A stretch of 54,499 bases of DNA from JAKFDI01 sp044508835 (GTDB lineage Bacteria; Pseudomonadota; Gammaproteobacteria; Burkholderiales; Burkholderiaceae_C). This document shows, in pieces, positions 34,358 to 43,644 of this stretch. Every line of letters begins with the position of its first letter. The stretch's first letter is position 1. Location of the stretch: positions 1-54,499 of the forward strand of contig JBIQHD010000032.1 of NCBI GenBank assembly GCA_044508835.1, given 5' to 3'. Made by a program: the position numbers and the translations under genes. The notes below the pieces were generated by a model. The model made no database searches. It saw nothing but the letters and a program-made list of their open reading frames with translations, and was not told the DNA's origin.

Positions 34358-34403
34358 GCTTCGAGCGGCTGCCGGTGCCCACGAGGCGCACCCCGCTCGA
34401 AGC
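34358..34403 (+). promoter_or_regulatory. Long hairpin at the start of the rho leader
   Basis: GCTTCGAGCGG (34358-34368) pairs perfectly with CCGCTCGAAGC (34393-34403). Inside, GGTGC (34374-34378) pairs with GCACC (34388-34392), leaving a CTGCC bulge. It begins about four bases after the predicted start of transcription. Rho autoregulation through its leader is known in E. coli; a role for this hairpin is inference. Confidence 0.5.
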
Positions 34404-34597
34404 CCAGTTTCCCGCCACCGCGCCCTGAAGCCGTACCGGCTTCGAAGCCCGCGGATTCGGCTGCCCACCCAAGCGTTCCCCTTCCCTCTTCGACGCGAGT
34501 TCTTCCGCAGCGGCGGTCGAGCGGGTCCGGGTGAAGCCGAAGTACCGGGCCGTGGCCTTGGCAGGCCGCGCCCTTCCCATCCCCAGGGTTTTCGCCC

Positions 34598-35860
34598 ATG
34601 CATCTGTCAGAACTCAAAGCGATCCACGTGTCGGAGCTCATCACGATGGGCGAGGCGCTGGAGATCGAGAACGTCGCCCGCATGCGCAAGCAGGAGCTGA
34701 TGTTCGCGATCATGAAGAAGCGCGCCAAGGCCGGCGAGCAGGTGTTCGGCGACGGCGTGCTCGAGGTGCTGCCCGACGGCTTCGGCTTCCTGCGCTCGCC
34801 CGACGCCAGCTACATGGCCTCGACCGACGACATCTACCTCAGCCCGAGCCAGATCCGCCGCTTCAACCTGCACACCGGCGACGCCATCGAGGGCGAGGTG
34901 CGCGTGCCCAAGGACGGCGAACGCTACTTCGCGCTGGTCAAGGTCGACCGCGTCAACGGCGTCACGCCCGAGGAGAGCAAGCACAAGATCATGTTCGAGA
35001 ACTTGACGCCGCTCTTCCCGAAGGAGCAGTTCAAGCTCGAGCGCGACATCAAGAGCGACGAGAACATCACCTCGCGCATCATCGACCTCATCGCCCCCAT
35101 CGGCAAAGGCCAGCGCGCGCTGCTGGTGGCCCAGCCCAAGACCGGCAAGACGGTGATGATGCAGCAGCTCGCGCATGCGCTGGTCGCCAACTATCCCGAG
35201 GTCTACCTGATCGTGCTGCTCGTCGACGAGCGGCCGGAAGAAGTGACCGAGATGCTGCGCACCGTGCGCGGCGAGGTCATCAGCTCCACCTTCGACGAGC
35301 CCGCCGCCCGCCACGTGCAGGTGGCCGAGATGGTGATCGAGCGCGCCAAGCGCCTGGTCGAGCTCAAGAAGGACGTGGTGATCCTGCTCGACTCCATCAC
35401 TCGCCTGGCGCGCGCCTACAACAACGTGCTGCCGTCGTCGGGCAAGGTGCTCACCGGCGGCGTGGACGCCAACGCGCTGCAGCGCCCGAAGCGCTTCTTC
35501 GGCGCGGCGCGCAACGTCGAGGAAGGCGGCTCGCTGACCATCATCGGCACGGCGCTCATCGACACCGGCAGCCGCATGGACGAGGTCATCTACGAGGAGT
35601 TCAAGGGCACCGGCAACTGCGAGATCCACCTCGACCGCCGCATGGCCGAGAAGCGCGTGTACCCGTCCATCCTCATCAACAAGAGCGGCACGCGGCGCGA
35701 GGAGCTGCTGCTCAAGCCCGAGATCCTGCAGAAGACCTGGATCCTGCGGAAGCTGCTCTACCCGATGGACGAGATCGAGGCGATGGAATTCATCCTCGAC
35801 AAGATGAAGTCGACGAAGAACAACCTCGACTTCTTCGACATGATGCGCCGGGGCGGCTGA
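34598..35860 (+). CDS. rho: Transcription termination factor Rho
   Basis: The 420-residue hexameric helicase stops transcription of untranslated RNA. The RNA-binding domain includes DGFGFLRS (about 60-67), and the ATPase domain has Walker A QPKTGKT (179-185) and the Q/R-loop regions. No insertion interrupts the domains, and length matches E. coli Rho (419). The ATG at 34598 lies at the end of a leader of about 250 bases. rpmE2 follows after 91 bases. Confidence 0.98.
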   Translation: MHLSELKAIHVSELITMGEALEIENVARMRKQELMFAIMKKRAKAGEQVFGDGVLEVLPDGFGFLRSPDASYMASTDDIYLSPSQIRRFNLHTGDAIEGEVRVPKDGERYFALVKVDRVNGVTPEESKHKIMFENLTPLFPKEQFKLERDIKSDENITSRIIDLIAPIGKGQRALLVAQPKTGKTVMMQQLAHALVANYPEVYLIVLLVDERPEEVTEMLRTVRGEVISSTFDEPAARHVQVAEMVIERAKRLVELKKDVVILLDSITRLARAYNNVLPSSGKVLTGGVDANALQRPKRFFGAARNVEEGGSLTIIGTALIDTGSRMDEVIYEEFKGTGNCEIHLDRRMAEKRVYPSILINKSGTRREELLLKPEILQKTWILRKLLYPMDEIEAMEFILDKMKSTKNNLDFFDMMRRGG

Positions 35861-35870
35861 CCCCGGACGC

Positions 35871-35876
35871 TATAAT
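35871..35876 (+). promoter_or_regulatory. rpmE2 -10 element
   Basis: A perfect TATAAT 11 bases after the rho stop and 75 bases before rpmE2. No clear -35 hexamer. Confidence 0.5.
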
Positions 35877-35951
35877 TCGCGGTTTTCCGCTTCCGGCAAG
35901 TGCGTCGAATGGTTCGACGTGGCTCCCGAACATCCAGCGCAGAGGTTTCGC

Positions 35952-36212
35952 ATGAAAGAAGGCATCCACCCCACGTACCGCGACGTCTGTTTCGTCGACC
36001 TGTCCAACGGCTTCAAGTTCGTCACGCGCTCGTGCGCGCAGACCAAGGAAACCGTGAAGATGGACGACGGCCGTGAGCTGCCGCTCTTCAAGCTCGAGAC
36101 CTCCAGCGAATCGCACCCGTTCTACACCGGCACCCAGAAGAGCGTCGACTCGCTGGGCGGCCGCGTCGAGAAGTTCCGCAACAAGTTCGCGCGCGTCGGC
36201 CTCAAGAAGTAA
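35952..36212 (+). CDS. rpmE2: 50S ribosomal protein L31, type B
   Basis: The 86-residue protein is the zinc-independent form of L31: MKEGIHPTYRDVCFVDLSNGFKF, then SSESHPFYTGTQKSVDSLGGRVEKFRNKF. It lacks the CxxC pair of type A. Type B forms are often favoured under zinc limitation, but here it appears as the linked copy next to rho. The ATG at 35952 follows AGAGG. A strong terminator follows. Confidence 0.96.
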   Translation: MKEGIHPTYRDVCFVDLSNGFKFVTRSCAQTKETVKMDDGRELPLFKLETSSESHPFYTGTQKSVDSLGGRVEKFRNKFARVGLKK

Positions 36213-36234
36213 GCCGGCCGGCCGGGCCCGGAAG

Positions 36235-36260
36235 AAGGCAGCTGCGGCTGCCTTTTTTGT
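36235..36260 (+). terminator. Rho-independent terminator after rpmE2
   Basis: AAGGCAGC and GCTGCCTT pair around TGCG and run into TTTTTT (36253-36258). It is 25 bases after the stop codon. Confidence 0.9.
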
Positions 36261-36362
36261 TGCCCGCCCTTCGCCGCGAGGCGCGCGGGCGGATCCTCCC
36301 CCGCCCTGCAACAGGCGCGTCCCGTGCGGCATCATTGCCGCTGCTTCGCGCCCTTTGCCGTC

Positions 36363-38036
36363 TTGAACTCGCCCAATCCCGCCCTCGTCACCCAGCGTGC
36401 CGCGCAGCGCCTGCCGCGCATGGCGCTGCTGCTCTTCTGCGCGGCCTACGTGCTGCCCGGGCTGTTCGGCCGCGACCCGTGGCGCAATGCCGACGTCACC
36501 GCCTTCGGCTTCATGGCGAGCATCGCCGAGGGCCGCTCGGGCTGGCTGAGCCCCGCGGTGGCGGGCCTGCCGGCCGAGCCGGCACTGCTGCCGTACTGGC
36601 TGGGGGCGGCCTCGATCCAGGGGCTGGGGCCGTGGCTCGGCGCGCCGTTCGCCGCCCGCGTGCCGTTCGCGCTGCTGCTCGTGCTGGTGCTGGCGCTCAC
36701 CTGGTACAGCACCTACCACCTCGCCCGCACCGAGGCGGCCCGGCCGCTGCCCTTCGCCTTCGGCGGCGAGGCGGACCCGGTCGACTACGCCCGCGCCATC
36801 GCCGACGGCGCGCTGCTCGCGGTGATCGCCAGCCTGGGCCTTCTGCTGCTCGGCCACGAGACGACGCCGGAGCTCGCGCAGCTGGCGGGCGTGTCCCTGT
36901 TCCTGTATGCCATGGCGGCGAGCCACCACCGGCGCTGGCAGGCGCGCACGGCGCTCCTGCTGTCGCTGCCCGCGCTGGCGGCCAGCGGCGCGCCCAACGT
37001 CGCCGTGGCGCTCGGCGTGACGGGTATCGTCGTCACCCTGTGGTCGCGCCCCTCGGGGGCCGGCCGCCTCTGGGCGTGGATCGCCGGCGCGACGGCGGCG
37101 GGCGCAGCGGTGGCCACAGCCCTGGGCGCATGGAGCTGGCGGGTGGAGTTCGCCACCGCGTCGGAGCAGTGGCTGAGCATCGGCAAGCAGGTGATCTGGT
37201 TCACTTGGCCGTCGTGGCCCCTCGCCTGCTGGACGCTGTGGCGCTGGCGCCGCCAGCTCAAGCAGCCGCACATCGCCCTGCCCCTCGGCTGCGTGGCGGT
37301 GGCGCTGGCGGCGTGGCTGCTGCTCGGCGGCAACGACCGCGCCCTGATGCTGGCGCTGCCGCCGCTGGCCGTGCTGGCCGCGTTCGCGCTGCCCACGCTG
37401 CAGCGAAGCACGGCGGCGGCGATCGACTGGTTCTCGGTGTTCTTCTTCTCGATCTGCGCATTGGCGATCTGGGTGATCTACGTCGCCATGCACACCGGCG
37501 TGCCGGCCAAGCCGGCGGCCAACGTGGCGCGGCTGGTGCCCGGCTTCATCCCGGTGTTCCAGCCGGTCGAGCTGGCGTTCGCGCTGCTGGCCACGCTGGC
37601 GTGGATCGGCCTCGTCCATTGGCGCACCGGCCGCAACCGGCACCCGCTATGGAAGAGCCTGGTGCTGCCGGCCAGCGGCGTGGCCCTGTCGTGGCTGCTG
37701 CTGATGACGCTGTGGCTGCCGCTGTTCGACTATGCCCGCAGCTACGGCCCGCTGATGGCGCGGCTGTCGCGCCACCTGCCGGCGAACGCCTGCGTGGCCG
37801 CGGTGGACGTGTCGCGCTCGCAGCTCGCGGCCATGGCGCACACGGCTTCCTTCCACGTCGATGCCGCCACGCCGCTGGCCGCCACGCGCTGCGACTGGCT
37901 CGTGCGGGTCGATCCGCCGCGGCAGGCGCGGCCCGCGCCGCCGGGCTGGCGCGAGGTGGCCCGCGAGCCGCGCCTGACCCGCCGCGACGAGGAAACCGTG
38001 GTCTTCCGCCGCGCAGGCGGCACGCCGGCGCGCTGA
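36363..38036 (+). CDS. Integral membrane protein resembling family-39 glycosyltransferases
   Basis: The product (557 residues from the TTG at 36363) has about ten hydrophobic segments and the start GLFGRDPWRNADVTAFGFMASIAEG, which resembles ArnT/PMT-type polyprenol-linked glycosyltransferases. The acidic motif near a first periplasmic loop (GRDPWRNAD) fits that family. Substrate is unknown. Start choice is uncertain: a GTG at 36324 adds 13 residues and an ATG at 36420 trims 19; none has a good ribosome binding site. It is convergent with phoR, the stop codons being four bases apart within the palindrome TGACCGGTCA. Confidence 0.75.
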   Translation: MNSPNPALVTQRAAQRLPRMALLLFCAAYVLPGLFGRDPWRNADVTAFGFMASIAEGRSGWLSPAVAGLPAEPALLPYWLGAASIQGLGPWLGAPFAARVPFALLLVLVLALTWYSTYHLARTEAARPLPFAFGGEADPVDYARAIADGALLAVIASLGLLLLGHETTPELAQLAGVSLFLYAMAASHHRRWQARTALLLSLPALAASGAPNVAVALGVTGIVVTLWSRPSGAGRLWAWIAGATAAGAAVATALGAWSWRVEFATASEQWLSIGKQVIWFTWPSWPLACWTLWRWRRQLKQPHIALPLGCVAVALAAWLLLGGNDRALMLALPPLAVLAAFALPTLQRSTAAAIDWFSVFFFSICALAIWVIYVAMHTGVPAKPAANVARLVPGFIPVFQPVELAFALLATLAWIGLVHWRTGRNRHPLWKSLVLPASGVALSWLLLMTLWLPLFDYARSYGPLMARLSRHLPANACVAAVDVSRSQLAAMAHTASFHVDAATPLAATRCDWLVRVDPPRQARPAPPGWREVAREPRLTRRDEETVVFRRAGGTPAR

Positions 38037-38040
38037 CCGG

Positions 38041-39408
38041 TCAGGCGGCGTCCGCGTGGTCGGCCGGCGCGTCGGCCGCGCCGGGCTCGCGCGGCTCGCC
38101 CGCGCGGCGCACGCGCGACGCGGGAAGCACGAGGCGGAACCGCGAGCCCTTGCCCGGCTCGCTGGCCACCTCGAACTCGCCGCCGTGGCGCTGGACCACG
38201 TGCTTGACGATCGACAGCCCCAACCCCGTGCCGCCGGTGTCGCGCGAGCGGCTGCCGTCGACGCGGTAGAAGCGCTCGCTCAGGCGGGGCAGGTGCTCGC
38301 GGGCGATGCCGATGCCCGAGTCGCGCACCTCCAGCTCGCCCGCGCCGTCGGCGCGCACCCGCCAGGCCAGGTCGATGCTGCCGCCGGCCGGGGTGTAGCG
38401 CACGGCGTTGTTGGCGAGGTTGCCGAGCGCGCTGATCAGCTCCTGGTCGTCGCCCGCGACCTGCGCATCGCCCGCGTCGCCCACGCCGATGCGGTGCCGC
38501 CCGGCGGACAGGGCCTCGGCGTCGGCGCGCACCTGCGCCAGCAGGCGCGCCACCGGCACCCAGCGTTCCGCGGTGGGCGGCGGGCTTCCCTCGAGCTGCG
38601 CCAGGGTCAGCAGGTCGCCCACGAGCGTCTGCATGCGCTGCGCCTGCTGCGACATCAGCTCGAGCACGCGCTTGCGCTCCACCTCGGTCAGCGAGAGCGT
38701 CGTCAAGGTCTCGATGAACCCGTTCAGCACGGTAAGCGGCGTGCGGATCTCGTGCGACACGTTGGCGACGAAGTCGCGCCGCATGCCGTCGTTGCGCTCG
38801 CGTTCGGTGATGTCCTGCGACAGCAGGAGCATCTGGCCCTCGCCGTAGGGGCGCAGCAGCACGGACACGGTGGTGAACGCGCCGGCGCCGGGAATGTGCA
38901 CCGCCTCGTCGAAGGCGCTGCCCTGCAGGTAGGCCACGAAGGCCGGCGCGCGCACGAGGTTGGTCACGCGCTGGCGCCGGTCGCGCTGCGGGTCGATGCC
39001 GAAGTGGCCGGCGGCCACCGAATTGCACCACTCGATCTGCTCGTTCGCGTCGAGCAGCATCACGCCGTTGGGCGACGCCTCGATGGCCGACAGGAAGTGG
39101 TCGAGCCGGGCGTGCTCGACGTCCACCTGGCGCTCGAGCAGCCGCACCGAGCGCTCGATGCGGTAGCCCAGCTCGCCCCAGAAGCCCGCGTCGCGCGGCG
39201 CGGCACCCTCGTGCTGGCGGCGCAGCCACTGCATGAGGCGGTGCCCGCGCAAGGCGTCGCGCAGCGCATGCAGCAGCGCGCCGGCCGCGGCGCCGACGAC
39301 GGCCCCTGCCAGCGGCGAGCGGGCCCACGCACCGATACCGGCGCCGACGGCGCTTCCCAGCGCCGCGGCCAGCACCGCGCCGAACAACCGTGAGAACAAG
39401 CCATCCAT
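38041..39408 (-). CDS. phoR: Phosphate regulon sensor histidine kinase PhoR
   Basis: The 455-residue membrane kinase has a hydrophobic, Ala/Gly-rich N-terminal region (about 8-50), a PAS domain (about 105-200), a HisKA domain with the phosphoacceptor His219 in NVSHEIRTPL, and an ATPase domain with NLANNAVRYTPAGG and GTGLGLSIVKHV. In phosphate starvation it phosphorylates PhoB; in plenty it is restrained by PstSCAB and PhoU. It follows phoB by 13 bases. Confidence 0.96.
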   Translation of the reverse strand: MDGLFSRLFGAVLAAALGSAVGAGIGAWARSPLAGAVVGAAAGALLHALRDALRGHRLMQWLRRQHEGAAPRDAGFWGELGYRIERSVRLLERQVDVEHARLDHFLSAIEASPNGVMLLDANEQIEWCNSVAAGHFGIDPQRDRRQRVTNLVRAPAFVAYLQGSAFDEAVHIPGAGAFTTVSVLLRPYGEGQMLLLSQDITERERNDGMRRDFVANVSHEIRTPLTVLNGFIETLTTLSLTEVERKRVLELMSQQAQRMQTLVGDLLTLAQLEGSPPPTAERWVPVARLLAQVRADAEALSAGRHRIGVGDAGDAQVAGDDQELISALGNLANNAVRYTPAGGSIDLAWRVRADGAGELEVRDSGIGIAREHLPRLSERFYRVDGSRSRDTGGTGLGLSIVKHVVQRHGGEFEVASEPGKGSRFRLVLPASRVRRAGEPREPGAADAPADHADAA

Positions 39409-39421
39409 GCGCGGCGGCCGC

Positions 39422-40123
39422 TCAGCCCGAAAGCGCCTGCACCTGCTGCGTGAAACGGTAGCCCGCGCCGCGCACCGTCTCGATCATGCGCGACGCGCCG
39501 GCGGGCTCGAGCGCCTCGCGCAGGCGCTTGACGTGCACGTCGACCGTGCGCTCCTCGATGAACACGTGGTCGCCCCACACCCGGTCGAGCAGCTGCGCGC
39601 GGCTGTGCACGCGCTCCGGGTGCGTCATGAAGAAGTGCAGCAGCCGGAACTCGGTGGGGCCCACGCGCAACTCGCGCTCGCCGCGCGTCACGCGGCGCGT
39701 GCCGGGATCGAGCACGAGGCCGCCGATCTCCACCGCGGTGTCGAGCGCCTCGGGCGCCTTGCGGCGCAGCACCGCGCGGATGCGCGCGAGCAGCTCCTGC
39801 GTGGAGAACGGCTTGGTGAGGTAGTCGTCGGCGCCGGCATCCAGGCCGGACACCTTGTCGGCCTCTTCCGCGCGCGCGGTGAGCATGATGATGGGCAGCT
39901 CGCGCGTGCGCGCCTGCGAGCGCCAGCGCCGCGCCAGCGCGAGGCCCGACTGGCCGGGCAGCATCCAGTCGAGCACGACCAGGTCCGGCAGCACCTGGTC
40001 GACCTCGCTCTGCGCCTGGTCGGCGGCGGTGGCGATGGTGACCTCGTAGCCTGCGTGGCGCAGGTTGATGGCGATCAGCTCGGCGATGGCCGATTCGTCT
40101 TCGACGACCAGGACGCGGCTCAA
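39422..40123 (-). CDS. phoB: Phosphate regulon response regulator PhoB
   Basis: The 233-residue OmpR-family regulator has a receiver domain with phosphoacceptor Asp52 (VVLDWMLPG) and Lys in YLTKPF, and a winged-helix domain (TEFRLLHFFMTHPERVHSR, ERTVDVHVKRLREAL). It should bind the Pho box upstream of pstS. The start is a TTG at 40123, preceded by GGAGGAG at six bases. It follows phoU by 16 bases. Confidence 0.96.
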   Translation of the reverse strand: MSRVLVVEDESAIAELIAINLRHAGYEVTIATAADQAQSEVDQVLPDLVVLDWMLPGQSGLALARRWRSQARTRELPIIMLTARAEEADKVSGLDAGADDYLTKPFSTQELLARIRAVLRRKAPEALDTAVEIGGLVLDPGTRRVTRGERELRVGPTEFRLLHFFMTHPERVHSRAQLLDRVWGDHVFIEERTVDVHVKRLREALEPAGASRMIETVRGAGYRFTQQVQALSG

Positions 40124-40139
40124 CTTCGACTCCTCCGCT

Positions 40140-40844
40140 TCAGCGCACGATCGACTCGACCGCCGCCACCGAGTTGTGGCGCACGTCGGTGCCCTTGACC
40201 ACGTAGATGATGACCTCGGCGAGGTTCTTCGCATGGTCGCCCACCCGCTCGATGGCCTTGGCGACGAACACCAGGTCGATGCTGGCCGAGATGGTGCGCG
40301 GGTCTTCCATCATGAAGGTGATGAGCTTGCGCATCAGGCCCTCGAACTCCTGGTCGATCTGGTCGTCCTGCTTGAGCACGTCGAGCGCCTGCTCCACGTC
40401 GAGCCGGGCGAAGGCGTCGAGCGAGCGGCGCAGCTGCTTGATGGCGAGCTCGCACTCGAACGCCAGGTCGGACACCGGCAGCCGCAGCCGGCTCGACACG
40501 CCGGTGTTGATGAGCCGCTGCACCGTGCGGGCGATGCGCGCCGCCTCGTCGCCCACCCGCTCGAGGTTGGCGATGGTCTTGCTGATGGCGATCAGGAGCC
40601 GCAGGTCGCGCGCCGTGGGCTGGCGGCGCGCGATGATGGTGGAGAGGTCGCGGTCGATCTCGACTTCCATCACGTTCACGCGCTCCTCGTGCACCAGCAC
40701 CTGCGAGGCGAGTTCGCCGCTGAAGTGCGTCAGCGCCTCGACCGCATGCGCCACCTGGGACTCGACGAGTCCGCCCATCTCGAGCACGCGGGTGGAGATG
40801 CCGCTGAGCTCGGCATCGAACTGGGTCGACAGATGCTTGTCCAT
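40140..40844 (-). CDS. phoU: Phosphate signalling protein PhoU
   Basis: The 234-residue helical protein consists of two PhoU repeats (LVESQVAHAVEAL and ERVGDEAARIARTVQ; later FVAKAIERVGDHAKNLAEVIIYVVKG). It connects the transporter state to PhoR and helps shut the regulon off. The ATG at 40844 lies 17 bases after the pstB stop with GGAGA upstream. Length is typical. Confidence 0.96.
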   Translation of the reverse strand: MDKHLSTQFDAELSGISTRVLEMGGLVESQVAHAVEALTHFSGELASQVLVHEERVNVMEVEIDRDLSTIIARRQPTARDLRLLIAISKTIANLERVGDEAARIARTVQRLINTGVSSRLRLPVSDLAFECELAIKQLRRSLDAFARLDVEQALDVLKQDDQIDQEFEGLMRKLITFMMEDPRTISASIDLVFVAKAIERVGDHAKNLAEVIIYVVKGTDVRHNSVAAVESIVR

Positions 40845-40861
40845 GGTCACGTCTCCTGCAC

Positions 40862-41647
40862 TCAGCCGAAGCGGCCGGTGATGTAGTCCTCGGTGTCCTT
40901 CTTCTTCGGCTTCATGAAGAGCTCCGAGGTCGGGCCGAACTCGATCAGGTCGCCGAGGTACATGTAGGCGGTGTAGTCGGAGGTGCGCGCCGCCTGCTGC
41001 ATGTTGTGCGTGACGATCACCACCGTGTACTCGTTCTTCAACTCGTGGATCAGCTCCTCGATCTTGCCGGTGGAGATCGGGTCGAGCGCCGAGCACGGCT
41101 CGTCGAGCAGCAGCACCTGCGGCTTGATGGCGATGCCGCGCGCGATGCACAGCCGCTGCTGCTGCCCGCCGGAGAGGCCGGCGCCGCTCTGGTTGAGCTT
41201 GTCCTTCACCTCGGTCCACAGCGCCGCCTTCTTCAGCGCCCACTCGACGCGCTCGTCCATCTCGATGCGCGGCAGCGTCTCGAACAGCCGCACGCCGAAG
41301 GCGATGTTGTCGTAGATCGACATCGGGAACGGCGTGGGCTTCTGGAAGACCATGCCGATCCTGGCGCGAATCAGCGAGACGTCCTGGCGCGAATGCAGCA
41401 CGTTCTCGCCGTCGAGCAGGATCTCGCCCTCGGCGCGCTGCTCGGGATAGAGCTCGTACATGCGGTTGAAGGTGCGCAGCAGCGTCGATTTGCCGCAGCC
41501 CGACGGGCCGATGAAGGCGGTGACCTTCTTCTCCGGGATGTCGAGGTTGATGCGCTTGAGCGCCTGAAAACTGCCGTAGTAGAAGTTCAGGTTGCGCACC
41601 GAGAGCTTGGGCTTCTCGGTGGCGGGCAGCTTGACCATGGTGTCCAT
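40862..41647 (-). CDS. pstB: Phosphate ABC transporter ATP-binding protein PstB
   Basis: The 261-residue ATPase drives phosphate import. Walker A is GPSGCGKST (about 47-55), the Q-loop region is MVFQKPTPFP, the signature is LSGGQQQRLCIARGIA and Walker B is VLLLDEPCSALD. The ATG at 41647 is the first Met; a second, three codons later, is possible. It follows pstA by 23 bases. Confidence 0.97.
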   Translation of the reverse strand: MDTMVKLPATEKPKLSVRNLNFYYGSFQALKRINLDIPEKKVTAFIGPSGCGKSTLLRTFNRMYELYPEQRAEGEILLDGENVLHSRQDVSLIRARIGMVFQKPTPFPMSIYDNIAFGVRLFETLPRIEMDERVEWALKKAALWTEVKDKLNQSGAGLSGGQQQRLCIARGIAIKPQVLLLDEPCSALDPISTGKIEELIHELKNEYTVVIVTHNMQQAARTSDYTAYMYLGDLIEFGPTSELFMKPKKKDTEDYITGRFG

Positions 41648-41670
41648 CGACGACTTCGCCTCTCGATTGT

Positions 41671-42537
41671 TCAATGCTTGTTGCGGAACAGCAGCCGCGC
41701 GAGGATGTTGAGCGCCAGCACGCCCAGCGTGATCAGCAGCACGCCGGCCCAGGCGAGCTTCTGCCAGTTCTCGTACGGGCTCATCGCGAACTTGAAGATG
41801 GTGACCGGCAGGCTGGCCATGGGCGCCGTCACGTCGGAGGTCCAGAACTGGTTGGACAGCGCCGTGAACAGCAGCGGCGCCGTCTCGCCGGCGATGCGCG
41901 CGAAGGCGAGCAGCACGCCCGTCATCACGCCGGCCCGGGCGGACTTGAGCGTCACGCTCGAGATCACCCGCCACTTCGGCGTGCCGAGCGCATAGGCCGC
42001 CTCGCGCAGCGAGTTGGGGATGAGCGAGAGCATGTTCTCGGTGGTGCGGATCACCACGGGAATGACGATCAGCGTCAGCGCCAGCACGCCGGCGAGCGCC
42101 GAGAAGCCGCGCATCGGCGCCACGACCACCGCGTAGATGAACAGGCCGATGACGATGGACGGCGCCGACAGCAGGATGTCGTTGATGAAGCGGGTGAGGC
42201 TGCCGAGCCAGCCCTTCTGGCCGTACTCCGCGAGGTAGATGCCGGCCATCACGCCGACCGGCGTGCCCAGCAGCGTGGCCAGCGTCACCATCACCAGCGA
42301 GCCGAAGATGGCGTTGGCCAGGCCGCCCGTCTCCGCCATGGGCGGCGGCGTCATCTCGGTGAAGGTGGCGAGCGCGAGGCCGCCGAAGCCGAGCCGGAAG
42401 GTCTCGATCAGGATCCACACCAGCCAGAACACGCCGAAGGCCATGGCCGCGAGCGCCAGCGTGAGCGCGACGCGGTTGACGAGCTTGCGCCGGCGGTGCT
42501 TGGCGATGCGCGGGTCGGCCGCGGTGGCGGCGTTCAT
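41671..42537 (-). CDS. pstA: Phosphate ABC transporter permease PstA
   Basis: The 288-residue inner-membrane permease has six helices and the ABC-permease coupling loop REAAYALGTPKWRVISSVTLKSA. The ATG at 42537 overlaps the pstC stop (ATGA). It pairs with PstC to form the phosphate channel. Confidence 0.96.
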   Translation of the reverse strand: MNAATAADPRIAKHRRRKLVNRVALTLALAAMAFGVFWLVWILIETFRLGFGGLALATFTEMTPPPMAETGGLANAIFGSLVMVTLATLLGTPVGVMAGIYLAEYGQKGWLGSLTRFINDILLSAPSIVIGLFIYAVVVAPMRGFSALAGVLALTLIVIPVVIRTTENMLSLIPNSLREAAYALGTPKWRVISSVTLKSARAGVMTGVLLAFARIAGETAPLLFTALSNQFWTSDVTAPMASLPVTIFKFAMSPYENWQKLAWAGVLLITLGVLALNILARLLFRNKH

Positions 42538-43556
42538 GCGCGCGCTCCCTCGCCGCGCCGCAGGCGCAGCAGCAGCAGCTTGGACAGCGCGAGCACCACG
42601 AAGGTGATGAAGAACAGGATCAGCCCGAGGTAGATGAGCGAGGCCTGGTGCAGCCCCTCGCCGGCCTCGGCGAATTCGTTCGCCAGCGCCGAGGTGATGC
42701 TGTTGGCGGCCTCGAACAGCGACAGCGAGTCGAGCTGGTTCATGTTGCCGATGACGAAGGTGACGGCCATGGTCTCGCCCAGCGCCCGCCCGAGGCCGAG
42801 CATGACGCCGCCGAGCACGCCGGTCTTGGTGTAGGGCAGCACCACGCGCCAGACCACCTCCCAGGTGGTGGCGCCCAGGCCGTAGGCCGATTCCTTGAGC
42901 ATGGGCGGCGTGACGTCGAACACGTCGCGCATTACCGACGCGATGAACGGGATGACCATGATCGCGAGGATGATCCCCGCCGAGAGGATGCCGATGCCCA
43001 CGGGCGGGCCGGTGAAGAGCGCGCCGAGCACCGGCACGTCGCCGAACGCGCCCTGCAGCGGCTGCTGCACGAAGCGCGCGAGGATGGGGCCGAACACCAG
43101 CAAGCCCCACATGCCGTAGACGATGGACGGCACGGCCGCGAGCAGCTCGATCGCGATGCCCAGCGGCCGCTTGAGCCAGCCGGGCGAGAGCTCGGTGAGG
43201 AACAGCGCGATGCCGAAGCTCACGGGCACGGCGATCAGCAGCGCGATGAACGAGGTCATCAGCGTGCCGTAGATCATCACCAGGCCGCCGTAGTCGTTGG
43301 CGACCGGATCCCACTGGCTGCGCCACAGGAAGCTGATGCCGTACTTCTCGATCGCCGGGCCGGCGCCGATGAAGAGGGAGACGATGATCCCGGCCAGCAG
43401 CGCCAGCGTCAGCACCGCGGCGGCGTGGGCCAGCAGGGAGAAGACCGCGTCTGCCCACGAGGAAGCGGATCGTCGGCGCGGCGGCGACCCGGCCGGATCT
43501 GCACGGTCCATGGGTTTGTCTTCGAAGGAAGGGGTCGCGGTCAGTGTAGCGGTCAC
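42534..43556 (-). CDS. pstC: Phosphate ABC transporter permease PstC
   Basis: The 340-residue permease has six helices and the coupling loop KESAYGLGATTWEVVWRVVLPYTK. The proposed start is a GTG at 43556 with GGAG five bases upstream. An ATG at 43511 would shorten the cytoplasmic N-terminus by 15 residues. A strong hairpin lies between it and pstS. Confidence 0.95.
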   Translation of the reverse strand: MTATLTATPSFEDKPMDRADPAGSPPRRRSASSWADAVFSLLAHAAAVLTLALLAGIIVSLFIGAGPAIEKYGISFLWRSQWDPVANDYGGLVMIYGTLMTSFIALLIAVPVSFGIALFLTELSPGWLKRPLGIAIELLAAVPSIVYGMWGLLVFGPILARFVQQPLQGAFGDVPVLGALFTGPPVGIGILSAGIILAIMVIPFIASVMRDVFDVTPPMLKESAYGLGATTWEVVWRVVLPYTKTGVLGGVMLGLGRALGETMAVTFVIGNMNQLDSLSLFEAANSITSALANEFAEAGEGLHQASLIYLGLILFFITFVVLALSKLLLLRLRRGEGARA

Positions 43557-43574
43557 GGCTTCTCCGGCGGTCGT

Positions 43575-43604
43575 GCGAAAGGGGCGACGCGTCGCCCCCT
43601 TCGC
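43575..43604 (-). terminator. Intercistronic pstS-pstC hairpin
   Basis: Arms 43575-43588 and 43591-43604 pair at 13 of 14 positions with only GC between them. No T-run follows. Such a structure could let some transcripts end after pstS or protect the pstS message, explaining more PstS than permease. The role is inference. Confidence 0.55.
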
Positions 43605-43644
43605 GGCCTGCGATCGGGCCCTGCAGCCCGGCGGGGTTCGCGGC

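Noticed and set aside
34358..34403. Terminator of trxA
   Set aside because: The hairpin is long but lacks a T-run and starts after a TATAAT; a rho leader structure fits better.
38034..38043. Regulatory palindrome TGACCGGTCA between the glycosyltransferase-like gene and phoR
   Set aside because: It is formed by the two convergent stop codons with CCGG between them; ten bases is too short to claim function.
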